Below, piece after piece: positions 12,832 to 23,308 of a stretch of DNA of 64,000 nt. Under the pieces are notes generated by a model that was given only the letters and a program-made list of their open reading frames with translations, was not told the DNA's origin and did not search any database. The position numbers and the translations under genes were made by a program. Source of the stretch: Cercophora sp. LCS_1 (Eukaryota > Ascomycota > Sordariomycetes > Sordariales > Lasiosphaeriaceae); NCBI GenBank assembly GCA_036250225.1, contig JAPZLL010000012.1, positions 806,001 to 870,000 of the forward strand. Direction: 5' to 3'. Each line of letters opens with the position of its first letter. Positions within the stretch are counted from its first letter, which is position 1.

Positions 12832-13437
12832 CTACTCCTCCCCATTCGCAATCCCAAAACCGCCTCTATCCCTCCCTTTGTCCCTCCCCTTCTTGTCCCT
12901 CCTCTCCTTCCCCAAATCCCTGTGGGCGACCCTTACATCGCATTTCCACGCCCGCTTGGCCAACTCTTCCACGAACGCCACGCTCCTGTGTTGCCCTCTT
13001 GCGCAAAAAACACTGACGGATAGGGCCCGCTCTTCGTTTGTCTCTGCCTCTGGTGAAGAGTTGGCATCCACGGCATCCATCTCGGCTATAGCGGCTTTAA
13101 TCTCCCCCTCTGCCCGCTCCAGTAACGACACAAAATCCGTGTGGCCTAGCAGATGTTCCCTCAACTGTTTCGATAGGCCGGTTTGTGTATCCCTCAACTT
13201 CTTGGGTGGGTTCTCAACGCAGCGGAGATCAAACTTGAGATTCGGGGGTGGGAGGAGAGGTGGAGAGTGGGCGTGGGAGGTCAGGAGGAGGACGACTTTT
13301 TTGTCTCCGTCCGGTTCTTTTGGAGGAGGAGGAGGAGGGGCATCTTGGGGAGGTTGGTCTTTGGGAGGTTGTTGTTCGGTCTCTCGTAAATCCATTACTC
13401 TCTTGAAAAACTCCTCAAAAGGATTGGCTTCCTCCAT
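12832..13437 (-). CDS. RapZ C-terminal-domain-like protein
   Basis: About 201 aa, single exon. The frame is open upstream of 13437, but the first ATG in it is at 13437 (MEEANPFEEFFKRVM), so that start is used. After a Pro-rich stretch (residues 20-45) comes KKVVLLLTSHAHSPPLLPPP, then LKFDLRCVENPPKKLRD, LREHLLGHTDFVSLL, and the signature SVFCARGQHRSVAFVEELAK followed by RVAHRDLGK. That last block matches the C-terminal domain of bacterial RapZ/YvcJ (GxGxTGGxHRSV...HRD), which in E. coli RapZ binds regulatory RNA and GlmS-related ligands. The N-terminal P-loop kinase-like half of RapZ is absent. Short stand-alone versions occur in fungi, but their role is unknown. The C-terminus is basic (KERRDKKGRDKGRDRGG), which may suit nucleic acid binding; that is inference. 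It is head-to-head with the SH3b gene. Confidence 0.7.
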   Translation of the reverse strand: MEEANPFEEFFKRVMDLRETEQQPPKDQPPQDAPPPPPPKEPDGDKKVVLLLTSHAHSPPLLPPPNLKFDLRCVENPPKKLRDTQTGLSKQLREHLLGHTDFVSLLERAEGEIKAAIAEMDAVDANSSPEAETNEERALSVSVFCARGQHRSVAFVEELAKRAWKCDVRVAHRDLGKERRDKKGRDKGRDRGGFGIANGEE

Positions 13438-13759
13438 TGTGAAAGCAGGGAGTGGGACCTTTCGTGGTGGTGGTTTCGTTACAAAACGGGCGGTTCCCGA
13501 GTGGCTGTGCCATGTGGAGAAATTGGAGAGAGAGTTGCTAAAAACAGCGCAACCGAACCCCTGCTCCCCCCTTTGCGCTGCGGATCTTAGCGGAAAGAAG
13601 AGTAGGATTGGTGGGGCGGATACCACCTGTAATTTGGGGCTCGCGGTAGCGAGGGTGTAAGACTGGAGGGGAATTCATCCGCTTTGGGGAAAGGATTTAA
13701 AGCCGTTTGTTTGTCCCCCCCTGTGTTACACCGATTCCCGTTCAGCGCCAACGACCAAG
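13438..13759. promoter_or_regulatory. Shared divergent promoter region
   Basis: This 322 bp region separates the starts of the RapZ-C-like gene (-) and the SH3b gene (+). A TATA-like GATTTAAAG lies at about 13690-13698, some 65 bp before the SH3b start. Nothing else is recognised. Confidence 0.4.
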
Positions 13760-14256
13760 ATGAAGGTCTCTCTTTTTGTTTCCGCGGCTTTGATGCCGCT
13801 TGGTTTGCTTGCTGCTCCTTCTGCAGAAGCAGAGATCGATGCTAGGGCGATCGTTCGTCCGCAGTACTGCACGATTGTGGGCAGTTCGTCAACTGTCAAC
13901 TGTCGGAGTGGTCCGGGGACCAAGTACGATGTTGTCAGGGCGTTGAGGAAGGGGACGACGTATGACTTTTGGTGTGTTTGGTCCAAAGAGTGTGTTACGA
14001 TTGGGGGGAGCACCAACTGGTCTGTTTTGTCCTGGTTTCCAGAAGAGAGAGGGTTTTGCTGACCTTGGGAAATAGCGGCTGGCATTATCTCAGGGACTTG
14101 AAGTGCTTTGTCAATGGACATTATACTAGCAGTGCTTGCACTATGGGTAAGCTTCGATCTCTGTTATATTGGTTAGGTTGTTGACTGATGATCGGGATAG
14201 CTCGGCTCGGATCCTGCGCGACACTCGACGACGATTACGCTGCGGACCCTTTCTAA
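13760..14256 (+). CDS. Small secreted SH3b-domain protein
   Basis: About 122 aa, join(13760..14019, 14094..14146, 14201..14256). A signal peptide (MKVSLFVSAALMPLGLLA) leads into a bacterial-type SH3 core: TVNCRSGPGTKYDVVRALRKG, then WSKECVTIGGSTNW. Intron 1 has a weak donor (GTCTGT) but a TGCTGAC branch site and a CTCAG acceptor. Splicing it gives NWDLKCFVNGHYTSSACT. Intron 2 is GTAAGC...GATAG and leads to LGSCATLDDDYAADPF. Phases agree through all three exons. SH3b domains bind peptidoglycan-like or other wall ligands in bacteria; the fungal secreted forms are uncharacterised, so an extracellular or antibacterial role is only a guess. The gene end lies 64 bp from the end of the HAK transporter gene. 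Confidence 0.7.
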
Positions 14257-14320
14257 ACACTAGACATAGTCGATGTCGATGTATATAGCCAAACACATAA
14301 CCACGATATACCCTCCAAGA

Positions 14321-16989
14321 CTAAATCTCCTTGACAAACCCAACCTCCACCACACGATCCATGGCCAGCCTCAGATTCGCAATCTTGGCCCGAGTATTAT
14401 CCCTAATCCACAAGAAAATAGACAAGAGCATCTTTCTCCCAATAGACGAGCTCCCCCGAACCTTCATCTGCTCCTTTCCAACCACATACAGAATCCTCGA
14501 CGCAAACGCCCGATCCAACCTCCCCAACTCGGCCGCCACCTTCTCGTCTCTCAGCTCAACGGGCACCTGCATCTCGACCCTCTTCCCTCTCCCCTCCGAA
14601 GCCTCACCCTCAGTCTCGGGTTCAGCCCGTCCCTCCTGCGCAGCAAGCACCACGCCCATCCCCAACCCTCCCTGGGTCTCAGCTTCGTGCTCCTCCTCCT
14701 CCTCCTTCTTCTCCTTCCCAAGCCCCAGCTTCTCCCTCGCCTGCCTGATGACAAAAAGCCTCACCTGCTCGTACACAAGCGCAGCCAGATCAGGGCTAAT
14801 AACCTCATCCATAAAGCCACGCTTGATGACCAACCGATAACACCCCGGCACGGCCGTGAAATGCGAAACGGCATACCTCTCCTCAGGCGGAACAGTCGGC
14901 ACCTCGACCGGATGCAGATGGAAAAAGACAGCCACCTCCGGCACAGCGACAAACTTGGACACAAAGTGCGTAAACACGGCCGGCGTCAAAACCCCCGTCT
15001 TGTCGAAAAAGACGCCCAACCCTCGAATGACACTGAGCCGATCGCCACCCCATGTATCAGCCAACTCGAGCCGTCCCTCCCCATCCTCACCAACAAGCTG
15101 CGTCGGTTTGATCCTATCCTCGGCTTCAGCCCGCCACTGGTTCTCCTTTCCAAACCGCCAGAGGAGGAACAGCGCAGCCAAGAGACCGGACACAGTGAGT
15201 GTGAACCACGCGCCGTCTGGAACCTTGAGCAGCGCAGAAGACAGATACAACCCGTCAATGGTAGCGAAGAACAACCAAGGGAGGAAGATCAAGAAGGGCG
15301 ACAACCGCCAGACGAGGAGGGACACAAGCGTGACCATGCACGTGTCGAAGAATGTGACAAACATGACGCACACGCCGTACGCGTTTCCCAGGCGCGCCGT
15401 GTCGCTGTAGACGGCCGTCACGAGAATGGCGCCGCACATGAGCAGCCAGTTGAGAAAGGGGACGTAGAGCTGGCCGTGGAAGACGCGGCTCGTGTGCACC
15501 ACTTTGACCTGGGGACAGTACGAGAGCTTCATGATTTGGCTGGTCAGTTGGAAGGTGGCTGTGATCATGGCTTGGCTTGCCACGATGGCGGCCAGGACGG
15601 CGACGATGAGACTCGGGTAGAGCATGCCTGGCGGTACCGAGTTGAAGAAGGGGTTCGAGTAGGCTTCCGGGTGGACCCTGATGTAGGCTGCTTGGCCGAT
15701 GTAGGCGAGGAGGAGGCAGGGGTATGTGTAGCACATCCAGCTGATTTGGATTGCGCGCAGGCTGAAGGCGCCGAGGTCCGCGAAGAGGGCTTCGACGCCC
15801 GTGAAGGAGAGGAGGATGCCGCCGAGCATTTTCCACGCGCGCGTTTTGTGCTCGGCGAAGAAGTGGATGGCAAAGTATGGGTTGAAGGCCTTGAGGACGC
15901 TCGCGCCGTATTGGACGAGGTTGTAGATGCCAAAGGCTGCGTTGAAGGCGAGCCAGAGCATGACGATGGGGGCAAAGGTCGTGGCGAGTTTCGTGGTGCC
16001 GAGCGGTTGGATCATGAAGAGGACGATGAGGATGCCACAGGACGTGCCGACGATTGTTGAGCTTGAGATGTCGTCTTTGACGACTTTGAGGCCTTGGACG
16101 GCGCCCAAGACAGACTGTGCGGGTGTGAGGACGCCGTCGGCTATGACCATGGAGACTGCTAGGACACCGATGGTCTTGAGGAGGCCATGGGTGAACTTGC
16201 TGCGTTCCATCCTGGAGCGTATTGTGCGGTTTGGAGCGCGGAGATCCTGCGAGAGATGCCGCTCCATGCGGACAGTCACTTCTTCGCGAGGGTCTCGGTT
16301 CGTGATGTTTGCCTGTGAGTGAGTGTCAGACTGAGCTTTCATCATGGTCGGCGGTCATCACGTACGTATCTTGTGAGCAGCGAGTAGCAGCTAAATGTCC
16401 CGCCCTCGCCCTCATTGTCGGCATGGAGAATGATGAAAACGTATTTCAGGGTGACCATGAGTGTGAGCGACCAAATGATAACGGAGAGCACTTCGAGGAG
16501 GTCATCGTACCCCGGCGCACCGTCAAGGAACGTCGATGAGTACACATAGAGGGGACTATCATGGACTCTCATCAGTACCATTACCAGAGCAAACCATACT
16601 GTTTCTACCTGGTCCCGATATCTCCATAAATGACGCCAATGGACTGGTATGAGAGCCTGAGCCCTGTCAGCACGCATTACTCGAAGACGTCCAAGGCATT
16701 ACCATAGCAACGTCCACCCCTTGAATACCTGCTTCCGCTTCTCCTGACCACCTCTCCAATCGTCGCCTTCTTCAATATCATTGACGACATCGGTAGCAAC
16801 ATCATTGGAAAGACGACGTGATGCCCTTCGCTCAAATGATGGCCCAGAGGCCGTTCGGGAGTGGTAAATACCGCCCGCCGCGCCCGTAGAGTGACCGGCG
16901 CCGTGAACTGGGCGCATGCGTTGCAACGATTCCTCGGCGACTTTGACTGACGGTGGCGGAATCTCTGGCGGCGACATTGTGTGGATCAT
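14321..16989 (-). CDS. hak1: High-affinity potassium transporter, HAK/KUP/KT family
   Basis: About 838 aa, complement join(16989..16703, 16656..16609, 16555..16366, 16312..14321). The family hallmark GVIYGDIGTSPLYVY is rebuilt only when the tiny 48 nt exon 2 is joined to exons 1 and 3, which supports these junctions. About a dozen membrane spans follow, for example FTHGLLKTIGVLAVSMVIAD, MVIADGVLTPAQSVLGAVQG and YPSLIVAVLAAIVASQAMI. The C-terminus is a long cytosolic tail with a Glu-rich stretch (KEKKEEEEEHEAE). The start at 16989 is the first ATG in frame; a second ATG follows at 16977. Fungal HAK proteins import K+ with high affinity, probably as K+/H+ symporters, and are usually induced by K+ starvation. 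Length is close to known fungal HAK1 proteins. Confidence 0.9.
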
Positions 16990-18121
16990 GGATGGGTCTT
17001 CACTTGGGCAGATGCGGGGGATGCGGTATAAGGTTCGACGCCTGAGCAGAACGGTGTGCTCGAATCGTGGCAAAAGGCCGCGACGACACTAACAAAAGCC
17101 GGTGTCATAAACACAACATCACAATGATCTAGGAAAACACTTTGAGATTCGGGACACGAGAACGGAGGATATTAATGTCATTGCATGACAAAATGTGTTA
17201 GTTAGAAGAAAAGAGTGAGAAAGGAGAAGTCGAGGTGAGAGAATATCGGAAACGGGATTTCCTCTTTTGTTCTTCCACACACTCACTGACACCCCTGGAG
17301 CTCTTCTTTCTCCTTCGCTGTCTTCCGCTGGAGGCGCAGCAGCGACCGATGGTGGGGTACAGCATCGGGTGCAGCAGTGGGGGTGAGTTTGGCTGGGAAA
17401 GACATGGTTGGAGCCAGTCGCCGTCAGCGTGGCGCCAACGTCCAATCCACACCGTTGTCAATTCGCTCATGACAATGATTGTCGACTAACCGTGGCTGGA
17501 AGTCCTGCATATGCGGCTTCCAACAAGTCATGCAAGACCCCAATGTTGCTCGCGAGGGAGGTGGCGCTAAGAGTAGCTTGGGGGTCACAAGCTTTTTGAG
17601 CTGCGAGTGGCACGCATCTTGGCAACGCCCCATCCATTCGCATGGCGCCCGCATTCCCGTTTGGCGACCAACGTGGGAGCAGGTAGAGAACGTCTCAATT
17701 CTGTCGCATCGGCGATTGAAGGTGTCGGTACCGGTGGTAACCAAATTCTCGGCGTATCTCATGCTCCAGGCCTCCAGGCTAACGAGCTCGACATCCGAGC
17801 TCGGCTCGCCTGCATCTCCCACCAGCGCGTTCCTCATCGCCCACGTGCTAACACAGTCCTGAAAGGTTGGGTTACACATCATTGCGCCTATGGTGGTGAG
17901 AAAGCTGGATTGCGCCAATCCCTAGCAGCTATCGGTTGTGATTCGGGTGCAGTGCTGATTGGGCGTCGACACCCGAAGGCGCCACTTTTTGGAAGGAGCA
18001 GTTGAGTACCTAGAGACGTCTCTTTCCGTGCAAACATTAGTGTGCAAGTGTGTAAGCTGCTCCTTCTCTATCGCGGACCTATGTGGCGGCAAGATTGCAA
18101 GGAGTCGTGCTCCAGGAAACC
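16990..18121. other. Intergenic region between HAK and HET genes
   Basis: This holds the HAK promoter and the 3' end of the HET gene. A Cys-rich open frame on the minus strand (17424-17882) has an antisense partner of similar length and no recognisable domain. I do not call it a gene. Confidence 0.4.
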
Positions 18122-20155
18122 TCAAACAATGCTAAAGGGTTGTAAGCTCCGTTTACCGTCTTTCCACTGCTGAATGACCTCTCCGCGCATGTAACCATCG
18201 ACATAACACTCTCCAACCAGCCGGAACTGTTCGCCTCCCGGTATTGGTCTCAGCACCACTGGGATATTACATCCAAGCAGGATACACACCAAATCCCCTT
18301 TACGAGCCTCCTTTGGCGCCATCCCGAGGATTCCAGTCGTCGTCACCATCAGCCTCCTTCCCCTGTGCAGCGTGACTTCGCGACACCGAGTTCCAAATGT
18401 TTTTCTGTTTTCATCGCTTCCACCGTCGTATTCGTTCTGCTTCTTTTCTTCAACGTCATCCTCATCGTCTAAGCTCATTCGACCCAGCTTATGATTTATT
18501 TCTTGCGGCTCTGCAGGGTTCCGGATGATCTCACCGTGCAGCACGACCTGCAGGACGGTCAACTTTTTGATTTCGAGGTGTTTGTTTGTCTGAAACCAGT
18601 CGAATATGTATGACGGAACTCTCTCTGGCCGACCATATGCAAGTCTTCCCAGACGTTGACACTCGCGCGCAAAATGGGGCTGGGGTGCGCGTAAATTCAA
18701 GTAAGGGTCCCGTCGGTCCAGAGACAAACATCGTGACATCTTTTCCAGGATTATTGAGCACGCTTCTCTGACCTCTTTGCTGATTGTGACAGCGCCTTCA
18801 GGTAGTAAGCGATCCTGGCGCCCTGAGGGAGAGTTCAGCGGAGAACTTGACTGTACAACGTCTGCTGCAGTCTCACGGATATGGTTTCCTCCACCAAGAC
18901 CGTCGATTTCGTCGAGGAGGAATCCAGTGCAAGTCAACCGGAGCCCGTCCTCAGAGAAGAAGACCATCGGTTCTTTGGATCCTGAAGCCCGATAGGCGCA
19001 CGTGTACTCCTTGGAGTGGAGAGGTCGAAAGTTTCCGATAAAGGTCGTTGCGCTCTGGCTTGCCATACACAGCACTGGCGGTGAAAAGTTTCGTCGAATG
19101 CTCCAGTCAGGTATCCAGGATGGCAGTCCAAGACCATCTGGGTTCTCCCCCGCCTGCACGTTGGTCTTCATCTCGGGCGCTATGCAGATGATATCCAGAC
19201 ACTGGTACACCTCGATGAAGGACCTTGCGAACCGGGCGTAGACAGTCCTCGGTGGCGATTCATAGTCTGGCCGCCCGATAATCTTCCTGTCCGTCAAAGA
19301 GATCAACCCGAGAATGGAATAGAGTCTATCCCTCGGATCTGTACCGGAAAAGGTGGCCGTATATGTCATCACAGCGATGGGCGGTAGGCAAGGCTTTCCT
19401 CGATAATGCTTGTGCCATTCCAAAAGACGCAGTCGGTTCCAGGCCTTTTCATATCCCTCTCTGGCGATCAAGTTATTCCTGTACTGATGCCAGTCCCAGA
19501 CTCGATGGATCGCCTTGTTCATGTGCCGGAGGCTCATCGTCTTCTTCCCACAGAAGAAAGTTGCGTTGTGTCCCATCAAGAACTCCTGCAGCGTCCACAC
19601 CCTCTCCCACCACGTCCTGGCCAACAGATTCTCGACAGCTTTCCACCCGCGTTTGTTCTCCAGAATTTCAGAAATAGTCCCCCGATCAACCCTCATATCT
19701 TCTAGAAACTCCATTGCCCGGTGACTGTCCTCGGACTCATCGCCAAGCCAGATGACAGTCCGACTCGCGAGCTCGTAAATATCACTCATCGACCGAACCT
19801 GGGCGCTGCGCTCAGCCAGGTCTCTCTGGTTGATACAGATGCAGTCCATCCACCACCACGTGCTCGCCGGCGGGAATTCACCCCTGTGATACGGCGAGAG
19901 CATAGCCTGAAAGAGCGTGTGCGCGCTTCTCAAGATCGGCATGGGATACCCGTTCACCAACACGTCGCACGTGTCTTTAGCATCGCCCCAGACGTACGAG
20001 GTCGCCACGAATGAAAGATGCTCATAGCCGAGAGAAAAAGTCTTGATTTCGAGCGAAATGGAGCCGTCGCTGCGCTCGCGCAGCCGGAAGAGGCGGATCT
20101 CGTCGTCTTCGAGGGGTTCGGCATAGGGCGGGAGCTGAGGTTGTTTTGCGGCCAT
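18122..20155 (-). CDS. HET domain protein (heterokaryon incompatibility type)
   Basis: 677 aa in a single exon from a clear ATG at 20155. The HET domain covers roughly residues 45-200. Its conserved blocks are visible: FVATSYVWGDAKDTCDVLVN, WWWMDCICINQRDLAERSAQ, RSMSDIYELASRTVIWLGDE and WWERVWTLQEF. The C-terminal half has no known domain, but the motif GDLVCILLGCNIPVVLRP and VGECYVDGYMRGEV near the end is typical of HET proteins. There is no NACHT, WD40 or ankyrin region. HET proteins trigger cell death after fusion of unlike hyphae; most copies in a genome have no known partner, so a self-recognition role here is by family only. Confidence 0.9.
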   Translation of the reverse strand: MAAKQPQLPPYAEPLEDDEIRLFRLRERSDGSISLEIKTFSLGYEHLSFVATSYVWGDAKDTCDVLVNGYPMPILRSAHTLFQAMLSPYHRGEFPPASTWWWMDCICINQRDLAERSAQVRSMSDIYELASRTVIWLGDESEDSHRAMEFLEDMRVDRGTISEILENKRGWKAVENLLARTWWERVWTLQEFLMGHNATFFCGKKTMSLRHMNKAIHRVWDWHQYRNNLIAREGYEKAWNRLRLLEWHKHYRGKPCLPPIAVMTYTATFSGTDPRDRLYSILGLISLTDRKIIGRPDYESPPRTVYARFARSFIEVYQCLDIICIAPEMKTNVQAGENPDGLGLPSWIPDWSIRRNFSPPVLCMASQSATTFIGNFRPLHSKEYTCAYRASGSKEPMVFFSEDGLRLTCTGFLLDEIDGLGGGNHIRETAADVVQSSSPLNSPSGRQDRLLPEGAVTISKEVREACSIILEKMSRCLSLDRRDPYLNLRAPQPHFARECQRLGRLAYGRPERVPSYIFDWFQTNKHLEIKKLTVLQVVLHGEIIRNPAEPQEINHKLGRMSLDDEDDVEEKKQNEYDGGSDENRKTFGTRCREVTLHRGRRLMVTTTGILGMAPKEARKGDLVCILLGCNIPVVLRPIPGGEQFRLVGECYVDGYMRGEVIQQWKDGKRSLQPFSIV

Positions 20156-20979
20156 TGTTGATCTGCGATCCAGTGGCGTTTATCACGGGGAAAGTGAGGA
20201 GTCATCTCATTGTCTTGTATTGTGAGATTTCTGTCTCGACATGATGTTGCCTTTTGCGTGGTTCTGGCTGGGGTGACTGTGGCTGAGCAGCGTCTCAGCC
20301 AACCAATATGTTGAGCAGGGGAGGTCGGACCCAAGCTTTTTGCTCGGCAGAGCCAAGACGGAGTTCCAGGGGTTTCTGTCGAATGACGGGGCACCGTCCG
20401 TGGTTGATGGAGGGGTGGTGGTGGTGTCCTGTCTTGCTCCCTCGTGCTGATTGAGACACTGACTTCTGCGGCATATTTGTTTGCACGTAAAGCCCTTGTT
20501 GTTGACGAATCTGTGAGGTCTGGAGAATGTTATCATAGGGGATTTACAAGCTGCTTGATGGTGATGGTAAACGCGGGGTTGGATAGCATCACATCCAGGG
20601 GCTCAGGGGGTAGTGTGGGACCACCACTGTGTTTTCTAACCTGATCCCGACATAGGCATTTCCATTGAAACCCCTTTTGTGAACGTATATCCAGAAAACT
20701 TGACTTTGCATGTCCGGGATCTGAGACAAGAAAAAGTGATTGGATCGGTATTCGAACTCCGCGCTTGCACAAGGACGCTTCGGATGTCATCCCATCTTCA
20801 CAACGATCGCGGTTCGATTCACGACTGCACTACTCTTCATTTTTGTGGACAGAACAGCTTCTACCGCCTAGAACTTTTAGTTATTGAGTTGAACCTCCTC
20901 TATCCGGACTTCCGAACCCAACCTTTTCCTGTCCTGACATGCTCATCCCCACCCCCGCGCTATCCCACAATGTCATTCC
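20156..20979. other. Intergenic region between HET and BCAT genes
   Basis: The left part is the HET gene promoter and the right end the BCAT 3' UTR. Around 20740-20830 there are B-box-like words (GTTCGAAT on minus, GGTTCGATT on plus), but no tRNA fold could be made. No gene is supported. Confidence 0.4.
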
Positions 20980-22600
20980 TTAGTCAAGCTGATCCACCGT
21001 CGGGCCGGCCCCGTTAACAGACCCATTGTCAGCCACAACAGCCTTTGCATCTGCCTCCTTGACCTCGAACCGCCAGGCAAACTCATCATTGATCTTGCCG
21101 GCCTGGATGCCCTTGAGCTGGCCGAGCAGCTTGAGGCAGATGGCACCGGCGTCCTCCTGACCCTCGGGGATGTAGGTGATGGTCTCCTCGTTATCACCGA
21201 ACAAGACGCGTGGGTGGCCCTTGACCCCAGCGGAGGAAAGCGAGTAGGTCGAAGAGGGCGCAGTGCGTCGGGTGATGGATCGGATGGGCACGAGGGCGGC
21301 GGCGGTACCGGCGGCCATGACCTCGGTGAAGTTGGGAAGCTCGGCATACTTGATCTGTTATAGCGTGTTAGTGAGTAATTCGCTGCCAACTTGCGAGATT
21401 TTTGATGATGTGTGTGTGACGTGTGACGGCTGGATGTGAGGGGGTTCGGAGGTAGGCTCCAATCACTGGAAGTCAAGTTGTGGAACACTCCATGACCTAG
21501 AGGAGTCGGCTTCACCTCCATCCTCCAGCACACCCCCCAAAGCTCAGCACCCTCATCCAAGAAAAGAAGCAAACTTACCGAGCGCTTCTCAACTTGCCAC
21601 CCAAAGCTCCGACCAATCTGCTGAATGCTATCACTCGTCACACTGTCAATGACAGCCTTGCTATCCGGCACGACGAGCTTAATATCCTCGCCATCAACCA
21701 ATGCACCGATAAACCCACTAGTGCTAAATTCATCCACCTCCTCATGCGTCTTACTGTCCAGATGCAGCGTAATCCCATACCCCTCATTCCTGGCTCTCTC
21801 GCTCCACCTCAACACAGGCGCATAGTTGCCGCCAACCTTGGCGCTACCCGTCCCGTTCGGCGCAGCCCGATCAAAATCATCCATGATCAGCGCCTTGACG
21901 GGATGCGTACCGTGGTACACACCCGTAGGCAGCACAAACACGCAAAACGTATACTCCTCGGGCGGGTTCAGGCCCAGCTGCGCCGAGCTACCGTAGATCT
22001 GCGGGCGGATGTACATGGCCGCGCCGGTCTCATGGGGCGGGACGTACTCGGCGTTGAGCGCAACGGCCGACTTGACGGCGCTGATAAACAGGTCGGTAGG
22101 CACGGGCGGGATGCTGATAAACTCGGCGCTGTGCTGCAGACGCGAGGCGTTACGGTCGGGCCGGAAGATGGCAATGGAGTCGTCGCCCGGCAGACGGAAG
22201 GCCTTGAGACCCTCGTAGGCCTGCTGGCCGTAGTTGAGGGCGGGGGCCATGCCGTGGATGCGCATGTAGGGGTCCGCGACGAAGACGGGGTCGGTCCATT
22301 TTCCCGTCTTGACCGAGTAGTGCGACTCGATGTGGCCGTTGACTGTTCGAGAGGGGGGAGAGAGTTAGCGGGACTGCTATGTGTCAAGCAGACAGATGGT
22401 GCCAGTGGCAGTCCGCTGTATTGCAGGGGCGTTGATTCAATTCAGCTGGCACTGGCTGTAGATATGCGCTCAAGGGTATAGCCCAAAAAAAAAAAAAAAA
22501 AAAAGACGTTGGAGAGGGACAACGACTCACCCTCCCGGACACGGAAGCCAACGTTGGACCAGTCAATCGTGTTGACTGGTGGAGGAGGGAATGGCGCCAT
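20980..22600 (-). CDS. Branched-chain amino acid aminotransferase
   Basis: About 402 aa, complement join(22600..22531, 22342..21579, 21354..20980). The start MAPFPPPPVNTIDW at 22600 matches the usual N-terminus of fungal homologues. An in-frame ATG at 22651 would add 17 residues (MNRPAFLAKKRQLQHH...) that could be a weak mitochondrial presequence. This is a fold-type IV PLP enzyme: the PLP lysine is in GSAKVGGNYAP (about K192), with PALNYGQQAYEGLKAF upstream, YIRPQIYGSS, and STSGFIG downstream. It transfers the amino group between Leu/Ile/Val and 2-oxoglutarate. The 188 nt first intron holds a 20 nt A tract (T on the coding strand) at 22485-22504. The second intron is unusually long (224 nt). 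The C-terminus (KINDEFAWRFEV) fits the family. Confidence 0.92.
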
Positions 22601-23308
22601 GCTGTGGTGTTGGAGTTGGCGTTTCTTGGCGAGAAATGCAGGACGGTTCACAGCAGCAGGACAGGCTTGACAGCGTGATTAAAGGTCAGGAATGGGGGGC
22701 TGCCGTGAAGCCAACAGAAAAATATCGGTGAGACAAAGCTGAGTGAAGGAACAAGGCCGCATTTTTTCCCGGCGCATCGCTCCCGCCAGCCGACCCCTCC
22801 CTCCGATTCTCGGATGTGCGGGGAAAGCACTCCCGCCCCTGAGGAACACCCGGAGCCGAGCCCAATTGGCGGGGAGAGCACCCGTTTACAGGGGCTTGGC
22901 GCTGACGACTTCTCTGCCAGACCCGAAAACGGGCTGGACAGCGAGAAACTCCCTGTCAGGTTCTGCATGATGTCATCACTCACAAAACACATACGACCAC
23001 ACGAAATGGCGACGGTGAGAGAAGAGCTACGTTGCCAATGGTTTCAACGCCACTGAATGCCATTTTTCATGTCCAACAAGAGATCGTGATGCATGCGAAA
23101 TGAGGTCTAGAATCCACCATCCTCATAGGGATGCCGCGCGTGCGGTCGCCAGTGCATATGCTCGCCATGCCTTCGTCATCCAAACGCCAGATCCCGGCCC
23201 AAATGGACCTACACAGAAATCCTCCCATTTGACCTCAAATTGCGAAATCCCAACCCAGAAAATGCACATCCGGCTTCTCCGGGAGCAAAAGACAACTGAA
23301 CAAAATCC
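22601..23308. other. Intergenic region between TPS3-like and BCAT genes
   Basis: This holds the BCAT promoter and the 3' UTR of the trehalose-complex gene. No coding sequence or known RNA is seen. Confidence 0.4.

Noticed and set aside
14273..16060. Long open frame on the plus strand across the HAK transporter
   Set aside because: It is the antisense of the transporter exon; its composition follows the codon bias of the real gene.
17424..17918. Cys-rich minus-strand frame
   Set aside because: It lacks an ATG at its 5' end, has an equally long antisense frame and no domain.
20740..20830. tRNA-like words (GTTCGAAT on minus, GGTTCGATT on plus)
   Set aside because: The T stems do not pair in either orientation, and no D or anticodon arm fits.
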